From Mrakia gelida (taxonomy: Eukaryota > Basidiomycota > Tremellomycetes > Cystofilobasidiales > Mrakiaceae), in the NCBI GenBank assembly GCA_024345305.1, contig BRON01000010.1:1178001-1242000 (forward strand): a stretch of DNA of 64,000 bases. The letters are read 5' to 3'. The notes beneath the pieces are model-generated. The model was not told where the DNA came from, searched no databases, and saw only the letters and a list, made by a program, of their open reading frames with translations. The number at the start of each line of letters is the position of its first letter. The stretch's first letter is position 1. Position numbers and translations under genes: made by a program. Shown here piece after piece: positions 35,401 through 45,907 of this stretch.

Positions 35401-38113
35401 CTCTCCAGAACGACTCTCGCGGAAAGGGACCTCTCGCTGTTCGTCCTTCGTTCCTCGTTCCCACCTTCGAAGACTCAAGCTGACCGACCTTCGAACCCCT
35501 CGATCTCGCTCAGTCCTACTTCCTCGGAGAGAAGATGCACTCGCCTGGAGCCAACGCTGGAATCTTCGAGCGAAACGTACGTTTTCGTGACCCAAGCGCA
35601 TCAACGAGAAAACAACGCTGACCTCCCTCGTTCGTTCCCGTTCTTGACCCTCAGATGTACCTCGCCGAGGATCGAATCCTCTGCTTCGAGATCGTCACCA
35701 AGAAGAACGAGGCCTGGCGTCTCGCTTACGTCAAGTCCGCCGAAGCTGCTACTGATGTCCCCAACAGTTAGTCTCCCGCGAATCTCACTCCCCCGATTGA
35801 CAGAACGAACGAATGCGAACGCTGACTCGCTTTCTCCTTCGCAGCTGTACCCGAATTCATCTCCCAACGTCGTCGATGGCTCAACGGATCCCTCTTTGCC
35901 GCCGTCCACGCTACCATGTTCTTCTTCAGGATCTGGACCTCGGGTCAAGGGTTCTTCAGGTTCGTTGGTCGAGTCGAGTCCACGCGTCCTCGTCCTCGTC
36001 CCCGACCGCGATCTGTTGCTGATCCCCATCTTCCCTTGCTCTTCGACTTCGCAGGAAGATTACTCTTCAGTTCGAGTTCATCTACATGTTCATCAACGTC
36101 AGTCGGCTCCATTCTCAATCGAATCATTCGACGCGATGCTGATCATCGTTCTCTTCCTTTCTCCAGCTGTTCTTCAACTTCTTCTCGCTCTCCTCGTTCG
36201 TACATGATCTCGCTCTTCTCCTCTCCTCTTGATCCTGACTCCATCTACATTGGTGTCTGCAGCTACTACTTGGCCTGTACGTCTGCTCGGTGCTCGACCT
36301 CGCGTCTCCTTCGAAGCTCGGTCGCTGACCTCGTCGTCGTTTCTACCCCCCTTCTCCAGTCTTCTTCCTTCTTCAATCCGCCACCCAAACTACCGGCTCT
36401 CAAGATCCCTTCTTCGGAGCGGGAGACATCATCTTCCAGGTCTTCTCAAAGCTCTACATCGGTCAGTCCTGCTCCAACCCTCTTCCCTCTTTCGTTGACT
36501 GACTCCCACCGTCTTCTCTGCTCTTCAGTCGTCATCTTCGTCATCGTGAGCAATCTACTGCTCTGAAATGTTACTGCGTCGCCGTGCTGACCCTCTTCTT
36601 CTTCACAGCTCATCTGCTCGCTCGGAAATCGACCCCAGGGTTCAAAGTGAGTCGTCGTCGACGCGTCTCGAAATGCCTCTCCAGCGCTGACGTCCATCTT
36701 TCTCTGCTCCTCAGTGTATTCTTCACCGGCTCGATGGTCCTCTTCGCCATTCTCCAGCTCATGCTGCTCTACTGTGCTGGGTGGACTGTCTACAACGCCG
36801 TCCCTCACACTGCCGCTGGGTGGTCCAACATCCTGTGAGTTCGAACTTGTCTCGACGTCTCCAATTAGAGTCGAAGCTGATCCTCCCGCTCGTCTTCAAT
36901 CCCAGCGACTTGATCGCCGACAACTCTACCTTCCGAGACATCGTCATCTCCCTCGGAGCTACCTACGGTCTCTATCTCGTCTCGAGTTTGATGTACCTTG
37001 AGCCGTTCCACATGTTCAGTTCGTCCTCATTCCTCCCTTTCTCTCCTCTCCTCGAGCCGCACCAGTTCTGACGCTTCACCCCTCTTCTACCCACCCTCCG
37101 TTGCCATCCACAGCTTCGTTCATCCAGTACATGCTCCTCCTGCCTTCCTTCGTCAACATTCTCGTACGTCCTCGACGAATCCGCTCTTCGTTCCCTTGTG
37201 TCGATCAAGCCTGACGAGCCCGTTTGCCCCCTTTCCTTCCGCAGATGATCTACTCGATGTGCAACCTTCACGATGTCTCATGGGGGACGAAGGGATCTAC
37301 GACGACTGGCGATCTCGGATCTGCGAAGTTGACGAAGAAGGACGGAAAGGAGGTCATGGAGTGAGTTGGGATCTCTCGCGCTGCCACGTCTCTTCGAACA
37401 CGACTGACCGCGTTTCTTGCCACTTCTCCTCCTCCTCAGGGTCGAGGTTCCTCAGAACAAGGACGATCTCTCGGAACTCTGGTTGCAGGCGAGGGGAGAG
37501 ATTCGAAACAAGCCCGCCGTGAGTTTGAGCTCGCGCGTCTCTTGTTCTCCAGTCGACGCTCAACGCTGATCAACCCTCGCTTTCTGCTCTTCGCTCCAAC
37601 AGGAAACTCATGACAAGCGAGCTCCCGAGGTGAAGCAGTCCGATAACGATAAGAACTACAGGACCAACGGTTCGTCGCTCGTTTCTCGACGAGAAGTCTT
37701 CGTCGACTTCCAATTCTGACCCGTTTCCTCTTATTTTCGACGCTTCAGTCGTTCTCATCTTCCTCGGAGCCAACATGACGGTCATTCTGATCTTCACGAG
37801 TGACTTCTTCCTCAACTGGTTTGTCGTGTTTCCCTCTCGCATTCCTTTCTCGCGACCACGAGCTGACCTCGTCGCTGCCTCGTCTTCGTCGGCATTAGGA
37901 TCAACGTCCAGCTCAACACGACGGATACTACCGTCAACCCCTACCTCTCGTTCATCTTCTACTCTGTATGTATCACCCTCCCCTGGAGAAGCTCAAAACT
38001 CGAAGATCAACTCGACTGACACGCCGTCTTTCTTTTCTCAGGTCGCCGGTCTCTCTGCGATTCGATTCGTCGGCAGTGTCTTCTACCTTTTGCTTCGTCT
38101 CGTTGGGTTGTAG
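32451..38113 (+). CDS. Chitin synthase (GT2, division 1)
   Basis: Thirty-three exons, 963 residues: join(32451..32699,32825..33253,33365..33407,33506..33569,33683..33787,33872..33902,34070..34132,34235..34312,34414..34462,34549..34610,34693..34781,34855..34944,35025..35130,35207..35266,35352..35438,35514..35576,35655..35766,35845..35959,36055..36097,36167..36195,36263..36276,36360..36461,36529..36545,36609..36646,36715..36834,36906..37018,37114..37163,37245..37360,37440..37518,37603..37669,37749..37818,37899..37965,38042..38113). The Gln/Pro/Ser/Tyr-rich N-terminal 250 residues are cytosolic. The catalytic domain shows [19 protein letters not shown], the acidic pair in [19 protein letters not shown] and QRRRWLNGS, which are the UDP-GlcNAc binding and processivity signatures. 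Several transmembrane helices follow. No myosin motor, chitosan or DEK domain is present, so this is class I-III. It polymerises GlcNAc at the plasma membrane into wall chitin. Exons of 14 and 17 nt lie in the membrane region. Confidence 0.95.
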
Positions 38114-38450
38114 TTTTCCCTCTTTTCACTCTTGGTTCCATGTTTCGTTGCTCTTGTAGGAGTGCCAGCGCTCTCTCCCCTTCTCTCCGATCTCGCCTTT
38201 AGTCCGTAATCATCTCCCTCGCTCTTTTCATTCTTGGATTCGCTTGTTTCTGTCTCGCTGCCATTTCACGAACAATTTCTCCCTCTCCCTCGCTATGTTG
38301 AGAAGCCAAGATCCGAAGAAGGAGAGGAGGGCAAGTCGGTCGCGCGTAACGCTCGCCTGTTGGGTCGAGGAGGAGGACGCCGTTGAGCTCCCTCGAACTT
38401 CGACCCTCCCCTTCCCCTCGCCTACAAAAACTTCTCCGTCCCCCTCCTTC
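38114..38450. other. Intergenic, chitin synthase to Cwf21 gene
   Basis: This 337-nt stretch holds the 3' UTR and a promoter ending in a C/T-rich tract. No gene is supported. Confidence 0.5.
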
Positions 38451-40567
38451 ATGTGTGAGTCTAACCTCCTCCCCATCCATCCTCTTCGACCTTCACTGAT
38501 CCATCTCTTCTCTTCCTCTCCCACCTCCTATCTCCTCCACGATGACCTCCTCCTTCTCTCGCCTTCCTTCCTCCTTCCCTTCTCACTCTTGAACGCTCGA
38601 CATCTCACGCTGATCATCTTTCAGACAACGGTATTGGTGAGTCTACTTTCCCATCCATCCCTTCCTCGCCCATCTTCTATACATACTGACCGTCGCTCTC
38701 TTCCTCCCTCTCTCTCAGGACTCGCCACCGCTCGAGGAAGGTTCGTCTCGACCTCTCGTCCTTCGCCCTCCTCGCCATCTTCCCCTCCGAGCTGACATCC
38801 CTCCCTCCCTCCCTTCCCTTCCTCTCTTCTCTTCAGTGGAACCAACGGATATGGTTCGTTCACTCTCTTCACACCTCTCCCTTCCACCACCACCTCCTTC
38901 CTCTCTCGTTCTCCCATGCTGACTCTCCTTCCCTTCCCCTTCCCTCCTCCCTTCAGTTGTGAAAAACCTTTCTGCCTTCCGACCTCGAGAAGGCCCTCCT
39001 GGAGGATTCGGATCCGGAGCCAACTTTGGATCGATGGACGACTTCCCCAAACATCGTCAACCTGATCAGGGCATCCTCGACCACGAGAAGAAGAGACAGG
39101 TCGAAGTCAGGTGTGCAGAGTTGACAGACGAACTAGAGGAGAAAGGGTACGTTCAACCATCTCTCTTCCCTTCCTTCTCTTCTCTTTTCTCTCTCGTTTC
39201 TTCCTTTCCCCTCTACCACCTCCCCATCTCACACTCGGACGACGAAGGACGAAGAAGCCCAACTACTGCATGCATCCCCATCATCAGCCAGTTCGCACGA
39301 CCTCGTCTCCTCCCCTCCCCTCCCTCCTCCCCTCCCTTCACCAACCACACACGCAACCTTCTTAGACAGTGCTCCCTCCCTCGAACCTCCGGGAAGTGGG
39401 GCGATTAGGTTCAGCGAAGAACGATTGGCTTTTATGGCCAGAACCGAAATGTTCTAGAGCTCGCGTTTTTCTAGCTCTTCCTCGAACTATGTCCCTGCCT
39501 CGGAGATGCTCTACGAGGTCGAAAAGGCAGGGGCTCGAGTGAAGGCTGACGATGGAGACGTGAGTGTCGAGCAGATTCGACATCTCTTTTCTACTCTTTC
39601 TCTCTCTTTTCACTCTCATCTCTTCACTCTTCTCCGCTCTGCGTGCTCGAAGAACAACCGATACTGACACTCTTTCCCTTCCCCTCGCCTCGACCCTCCA
39701 GCTTCCCCGAAGACGAAATCCTCGAACAAGTCGACGCTCTCCGATCCAAACTCCTCGCCGCCCTCCCTTCCTCCGGTCCTCGAGATCCCAAAACGCTCAA
39801 ACAGTCCGACACCCACTCCATCGCTCAGGCCAAGGAACTCGAGCTCACTCGGATGAGAGGCGCGTTCGGTCTCTCGTCGAACTACAAGGAGGGAGCTTCG
39901 TTCGACAAGGAGGAGCAGGAGAGGTTGAGGGTGTTGAAGAGGGCTGAGTACGAGGAGAAGGATAGGGTTCGAGCGGAGAGGATGGCGGCGATGCAGAAGG
40001 CTGAGGAGGAGAGGAAGGAGGTCGAGAAGAAGAGGAGACGAGACGAGGAGAGAGCGTGAGTTTTGAGCTCCCTTCCCGCCGTCGTGCTTCGTTCTTTCGT
40101 CCCTTCTTCTCAGTTCACTGACTTCTCTCCCCTCCCTTCTTCTCTCCCTTTCCCTCAGTCGCAAAGCCGCCGAAAAGGAAGCCTCCAAACGACCCCCACC
40201 TCGCGACCTCTCGCCTCCCCCTCCCGCCCGCTTCTCCACCAACAACCCTTCCTCCTCCCGCCGATCCCCTTCCCCTCCTCCCCGTGGCTCCGACAACAAC
40301 AACCGTCGTCGATCTCGCTCTCCCGCCGGTCCCTCCTCCTACGTTCGTGCTCCCGCTCCCGCCTCCCCCGTCGCTGGATCGTCTTCGACTCGACCTCAAC
40401 GATCCCCTTCGCCAGCTCGACGAGGTCGACGAGACTCGTCCACCCCTCCCAGGCGACGAAGGAGGTACACTTCGGATTCGGACTCGGACTCGGACTCGAG
40501 GAGCCCTCCGCTGGCGAGGAAGAGAAGGGAGGATAGTAGGAGTAGGAGTAGGGAGAGGAGGGATTGA
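38451..40567 (+). CDS. CWC21: Cwf21-domain splicing factor with RS tail (CWC21/SRRM2-like)
   Basis: Seven exons: join(38451..38454,38625..38636,38719..38740,38837..38853,38957..39146,39702..40055,40159..40567), 335 residues. The start exon is 4 nt (ATGT), and three more tiny exons build the invariant N-terminus MYNGIGLATARGSGTNGYV, diagnostic for this family. The cwf21 domain follows: PDQGILDHEKKRQVEVRCAE, then TDELEEKGFPEDEILEQVD. Next comes a charged coiled coil and a C-terminal Arg/Ser-rich tail (RRRSRSP, DSDSDSDSRSP, SRSRSRERRD). In yeast Cwc21 binds Prp8/Snu114 in the activated spliceosome; the longer RS form corresponds to SRm300/SRRM2. The intron at 39147-39701 is 555 nt, far longer than its neighbours, and contains an exon-like segment described in the findings. 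Confidence 0.92.
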
Positions 40568-40860
40568 ACGACGACGTCGGGTTTCGCCTTGTCTCGTCTA
40601 GTTTTTGTAGTCTAGTTTAGTTTCGCTGTTACGAAGAACGAACCAAATATGTCACATGTTTTTAACGATCATCACCATTCCCTTCTCTCGCAAGCTCTTC
40701 TCTTCTTCAAAGCAGCAACTCCACGAACACAAGAGCAAAAGAAAAAGAGAAAGTCCAAAGTCAAGCGCGACCTCTTTCGCTCAACCTCTCCCTCCAAGCC
40801 GCCACCTCTCCCCCCCCCCCCCATACCCTGTTCTATCCCTTCTCAAGAAGCTCGAGCGAC
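40568..40860. other. Intergenic with C14 tract
   Basis: This 293-nt stretch includes an uninterrupted run of about 14 C near 40809, within a pyrimidine-rich leader just before the ATPase gene start. No gene. Confidence 0.5.
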
Positions 40861-43800
40861 ATGGTCGCCCTCTCCTCAAGCTCAACACCATTCGTGTTCC
40901 ATTCCTTAGTCCCTAAACCCTCAATCGAAACGAGCTCGAGCGAGAAGGTGAGCTCAGCTCGCTCCTTCCCCTTCCTCGCGTTCGTGTCCGTTCGTTCGAG
41001 CTGAGTTGACCTTTCGTTGGTTGGGGACGTTTTTGTAGGATACGAATGCGAATGCAGCGAGCCTTGGTGGTCTGAAGTCGGGCTCGGGTTCGACAGGGAA
41101 ACTGTGAGTTGGGTTGCTGAGCTCGAGGTTGAGGTTGAGCTCGTTTTGTGTTCTCCTTCCCTCCCCCAAACGAGCGAGCGAGCTGACCTTCGTCCTTCGT
41201 ATTCTGCGTGGTGGGTTTGGATACATAGGTCCTTGTTCACGATGACTAAATCTCCTGGAACTGGCGCTGGGTTCGGTGTGGGAGAGAGAGCTGCTCGTCG
41301 TCCAACAGCTATCGACCCTTCCTCGACGACGCCAACACCAGCGACGCCGCCAAAGGTGTTCGTTTTCACTCCCTTAACGAACGAAGTGAAGGAGGCGGTG
41401 GAGGGCTGGGGCTCGGGTGCGGGTGCTGCTGGGGAGGCTGGTGGGAAGAAGGAGGAGGAGTTGGAGTTGATCACGAAGGGGGTTGAGGGTTCTTTGTGAG
41501 TCGGGCCCGTAGAGGAGGTTGTAGTTGGAGTGAGGTGGGGCGGGGTGGAAGCTGATGAGTTCTCGTTGGGTTGGGCTGGGTGGTGTTTTGGGGGGGTGGG
41601 GCAGGTCTTTGAGTCCCGAGGGTTTCGAGAGTCCGACGCCTGAGCTGGAGGGTTTGACGACGACGACGACGGCAGCTCTTCCTTTCACAGCCAAGAAGCC
41701 CGCTGCTGTTACTCCGGCCAAGAACGAGACCGTCTTCGCTCCTTCTCCTTCTCCAGCCGATGCGAAGCTCACAATGACGAGATATGATGGGTTGATGAGT
41801 GTTGGGGTGAGTTTTCGCGCGAGCGAGTGTCGATTTTGGAACGCAAACCTCGTAGAGCTGAAATTGTTGAGGTGGTGTGTGTTGCTGGGTTCGTAGGAGC
41901 AACGATTAAAGGGCTACAAGAATGGAGTAGGTACGTACTTCGTCGCTCGTGATTGGAACGGACGCTCGAGGGCTGATCGTTTCGACGCGTCTTTCTCTCG
42001 TTGATTCCCATTCCTCCCTTCCATGTTATCGATCTACAGCTCCCAAGATACCTCCAGCTCCCAAGGCATCGTCCTTCAGCTTCTCCTCACCATCAAAATA
42101 CTCAAACAACATCGCACCAGCTGTTCCAACCTCTGCCTTCTCTTTCTCCGCCGCGTCGACTCCCATCCCCTCCACCTCCAAACCCACCTCGACCTCGATC
42201 TCCTCCCCGTCTCCGTTCAATCATCCCAAAACTCCCAATCCTTCCAAAACTCCCAATCCTCCTCCTACACCCATCTTCCAAACCCAACCTCAAACCCTCG
42301 CCTCCCCAGTCCCGCCCATCTCGTTCGGATCAAGTCCGAGCTCGAAATCACTCTCGGCGAGGCGGATGCTAGGGATGATGGATCTCTTGGGAGACGACGA
42401 AGATGTGGAGGGGACTTGTGGAAGACATGGTCAGTGTCTCATCCACCCACCTGCCTCTCGCGCTCGCGCTCGAGGGAAAGTCCTCGTCCTCGTCGACGTC
42501 GAACCTGACCATCGCTCGCTCGCTCGTCAGAGACTGTCACGGCACCCATCTTCTCGCACGACGCTCTGGAGACCTTCTCGGAGGAGAGCCAGAAGACGGA
42601 TTTCCCTCAGTATGGATTGTTTGGTAGGTTGCTGGAGACTCAGTAAGCCGTTTCGTCGCGTTGAGTCGAGCGTCGAGATCGAGAGAGCTGACCGGCCGTT
42701 GTTTTCGTCCTCGCTTCAGCTCGAAAACTCACTCGAAGAAGCCTGAGAGTCCCTTCTTGTACCTCAACTCGAATACCCCCCTTTCGGCTGTTATCTGTGG
42801 TGTTCGTCTTTCCGTCCCTTTCCTCGTCGACGACGGACGGTTCAAGCTGACCATCTCCTCCTTCCTCCTCCCGCTTTCTTCTACTTTAGGTTCAAGGAAG
42901 CGGAAAGGTTCGCTCTAACTCCCTTTCCCATCATCTCCTCTCCATCTCCCCATCCAATTGCCCAACCTCCGCTGACCTCCAGCTCGCTCGTTCCTTCTCT
43001 TTCACCTCCCACAGTCCCACTCCGTCTCCCTCCTCCTCGAAACCATGTTCATCAAAGACAAGCGACTCGGTCGACTCAAGAACTCCGTTGCTGGAGTCGT
43101 GTTCCACTTCGGAGAGGGAGGAGCAGCTTCTCAGCCCTGTGAAGCAGCTTGGATCGCGAGCTGTTCGGATCAGTCGATTGGGTTGCCCAGGGTCGTGGTT
43201 TGTGAGTCCGACTCTCGCTCAAGCTGGGGTGAAGAGAGTGGAGGGCTTATCGTGGGTTACTTGGATCGCTCGTAGACGTCTCGCCTTCGTCGTTCGTGAC
43301 GATGAAAGCTGGTGAGTCGATCTTCTGTTCGACGTTCGACGTGTCTTCGAGCTCCTGCTGCCGGGCGTTTGCTTTCGTTTCACAGTCTACTCGCAGATCC
43401 CGAACGTCAGCGTGTACCCCTTATATCTGAGTGAGAAGGAGCTCAACTCGAAGTCTATGCTCGCGATGTGAGCCTCCTTATTCTTCCGTTTCGATTCCTT
43501 CAACGCGACTGAATCCTCGTCTCTCTTCTATTATCCAGGCTCGGCGTTGGAAGTGGCGAACCTCCTCTCTATAGTGAGTACAAATTGGCATGATGACCCT
43601 GCTCTATCCCTCATTGACTCTCTTTCCGTCAACAGTCTCGATCATCAAGAATATCCTCGTTCGTCCTCGTCGCGTCTCTTTGTTTTCCGTCTTCATGACT
43701 GACTCGTCTTCGGTTGTACCTCCACAGCAAGGACTCGGAGAGGACTTCTCGTACTCCAAGTTCCTATCTCAGCTCGAGATCAGGAAGACATCGTTCAATC

Positions 43801-45199
43801 CAGCTCAGTTCGTCTCTTTCTCTCTTCGTTCAAGTTTGCTCAACTGGCGTCGCTGACCTTCTCGTCTCTTTCCTTACTATCAGACTCGCTGGGTTGGAGC
43901 AACGAATGCAAGTCAATCACTTTCTCGCCGCATGCTCCCCCAACGAAGCGCAAAGCTGACTTATCGCCGCTCCGTTTCCTCTCGTCTTCGCAGGGCTCTC
44001 CTGGAATCGTTCCTCGACGGTCGTGCTGAAAGGAAAGGGCACGCCTGCGAACAAGCTCGAGTCACCGCTCGTCAACTACCCAAATTCGCGAAAGGACAGC
44101 TCACCATCCTCGATCTGTGAGCTCCTCTTCCTTCCCTTTTTGATTCGAAGAACGAAGTGAGGAGCTGACAGGTTCACCTCTTTCGATCACGTCCAGGTCG
44201 GACCCCTTCATCGACGCGTCTCAAGCCTGCTCCCTCTTCGAGATCTCACTCGGGCAATTCATTCGAGCGAAGGTGGATGGAGCTGGGAAGGTTTGCTTGC
44301 TCGATGAAGCTCACAAGGTGAGTCACGTTCCCGTTGTGGAGCGTGGAAGAAGCGTCGAGGGGAGCGAGAGACCGGCGTGACCAAGTGAGACTATGAAGGG
44401 AGGGAGAGAAGGATAGCTGACTCTCCTTCGCTGGTCTTCCAACAGTATCTCGACGGAAGCGAAGGCAGCACTGGGTCGTCTCGACTCACCGAGTCGCTCT
44501 TGTCGGTCGTACGCCAGCAGCGACATCGTGAGTTCTTCTGCGCTCGTTCGTCCGCTCGTTCGACCCTCGCTGACTCTCTCTCTCTGGCGTAATTCCCGCC
44601 AACAGTGGGACTTCGAGTCATTCTAGCGACTCAGGTGAGCTCGCCTTCGTTGATCCTCGCTGTCGCTCTCGACTGACGCGTTCGACCCCTCTTCTCTTCC
44701 CAGGAACCAACCGTTGTCGCTCCCGCTCTCCTCGCCCTCACTTCCATCATCGTCCTTCACCGGTTCTCTTCCCTCGCCTGGTGGAAACATCTCACTCATC
44801 ACCTCGGTTCGGAGCTCGACAACGAAGCTTTCGACAAGGTCGTTACGCTCAAAGTTCGTCGTTCTGCTCTTCTCTGCTTCTTTTGCCTCACCTCCTTCTC
44901 TTCTCCACGTGGCTGACCTCTTCTCTTCTTTGTCGCATTTGTATCAGACCGGAACCTCTATCATCATCTGTCCTTCAGCCCTCGGGAAACTCGCAGACCT
45001 CCCCGTCGCGTCGAACGGAGCGGGAGGGATCAGCACGCCTGCGTCGGACGACCTCGTCCAGGCTCCGTTCGTTTTCGGAGCGGGAGAGGGAGAGAAGAAG
45101 GAGACGGGGAGGGTGGGCCAGCTTGGAAGGGGTTGGATGTTGGTGAAGGGGAGGAAGAGGTTGACAGTTGATGGAGGGAAGAGTGTGCTCGCCGTTTGA
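40861..45199 (+). CDS. HerA/FtsK-like P-loop ATPase with disordered N-terminus
   Basis: Twenty-two exons, 826 residues: join(40861..40947,41039..41103,41229..41495,41605..41806,41897..41930,42040..42429,42531..42642,42720..42801,42890..42907,43015..43201,43276..43311,43386..43467,43539..43573,43636..43658,43728..43807,43884..43907,43994..44116,44197..44317,44446..44527,44606..44634,44704..44853,44948..45199). Residues 1-340 are Ser/Thr/Pro-rich. Walker A is VQGSGKSHSVSLLLE from residue 414, with its first six residues on an 18-nt exon. Walker B is GKVCLLDEAHKYL near residue 650, and sensor-like LRVILATQEPTVVAPALL follows with HRFSSLAWWKHL. This layout is shared by a fungal family related to HerA/VirD4/FtsK-type ATPases whose cellular job is not established. 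Catalytic residues look intact. One intron uses a GC donor (43908). DNA or RNA handling is only inference. Confidence 0.8.
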
Positions 45200-45907
45200 T
45201 CGTCCGAGCCGATCTCTTCGCACTCTCCTTTTCCCTCTCTTTTCTCGCACCATGTTTATGCTTCGCTAAACATCTATAATATGCCTGTGATAGGTCCTCA
45301 AATTGCCAAACAAGAAGTCCCAGACTTCCTCGAAGGGTACAAGAGGCTTGAGTTCGCAGTACTTTCATCAACCCAGGGATATCCCAGTGGTATGCCGCCA
45401 GGATTTCCTAACAACTCGTTAACCGTTTCACCACTAAGACCCACTTCTCTCTCTGTACGACGGGGATCGTAGAAATCGGGGCAGAGAAGCGCGCGCAGAC
45501 GGGTTGAACAGTTCGCTCTTCGAGCCTGGCTCGAGCGGCTGTTGTTCTTTTGGTTTCTCCTTTTGCGATGAGTGGAGAAAAGTGAGACGAGAAAGGAGGG
45601 ATTCGAACTCGTGAGCTTTTTGTCGAGGCGAAAAGATGGCTGGAAGGGAGGCGAGGAAGAGGGATGGTCAGTTGAGATTGGAATCGACGACGCGACGCTT
45701 CATGTCTCGTTTGTTCCCGCTTCTAGTGCTACTCACCCGAGCTATTTCGAGCTTCTCTCTCGAACACTAGTCCGAATTGCCAAGCACCGAGTCTCTGCAT
45801 GAAAGAACTGTGCTCCGAAAGAGCCGTGGCTCCCCCCGCACGTGAGGTTGAAAAGCGAAAGGCGCGCCGTCGTTTTTCGTTTCCTCCTCTTCCAACACCA
45901 TCAAGCC
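45200..45907. other. Intergenic region containing repeat copy B
   Basis: This 708-nt stretch lies between the ATPase and acetyltransferase genes and is mostly the dispersed repeat copy B (about 45290-45710). The open frame on the + strand at 45281-45472 is judged non-coding. Confidence 0.6.
45290..45710 (-). repeat. Dispersed repeat, copy B
   Basis: This is the reverse-complement partner of the element near 31.5 kb. The best-matched part is 45320-45543. Of about 16 base differences there, about 14 are transitions. The palindrome present in copy A is imperfect here. Similarity continues to about 45700 through a shared GAGTTCGAATCCCTC (read on the minus strand) and AATCTCAAC. The right edge cannot be fixed without more copies. 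Confidence 0.72.

Noticed and set aside
34265..36566. Frames such as 34265-34948, 35341-36207 and 35916-36566 in the chitin synthase region
   Set aside because: They run across alternating exons and introns of the gene in wrong frames and have no family resemblance.
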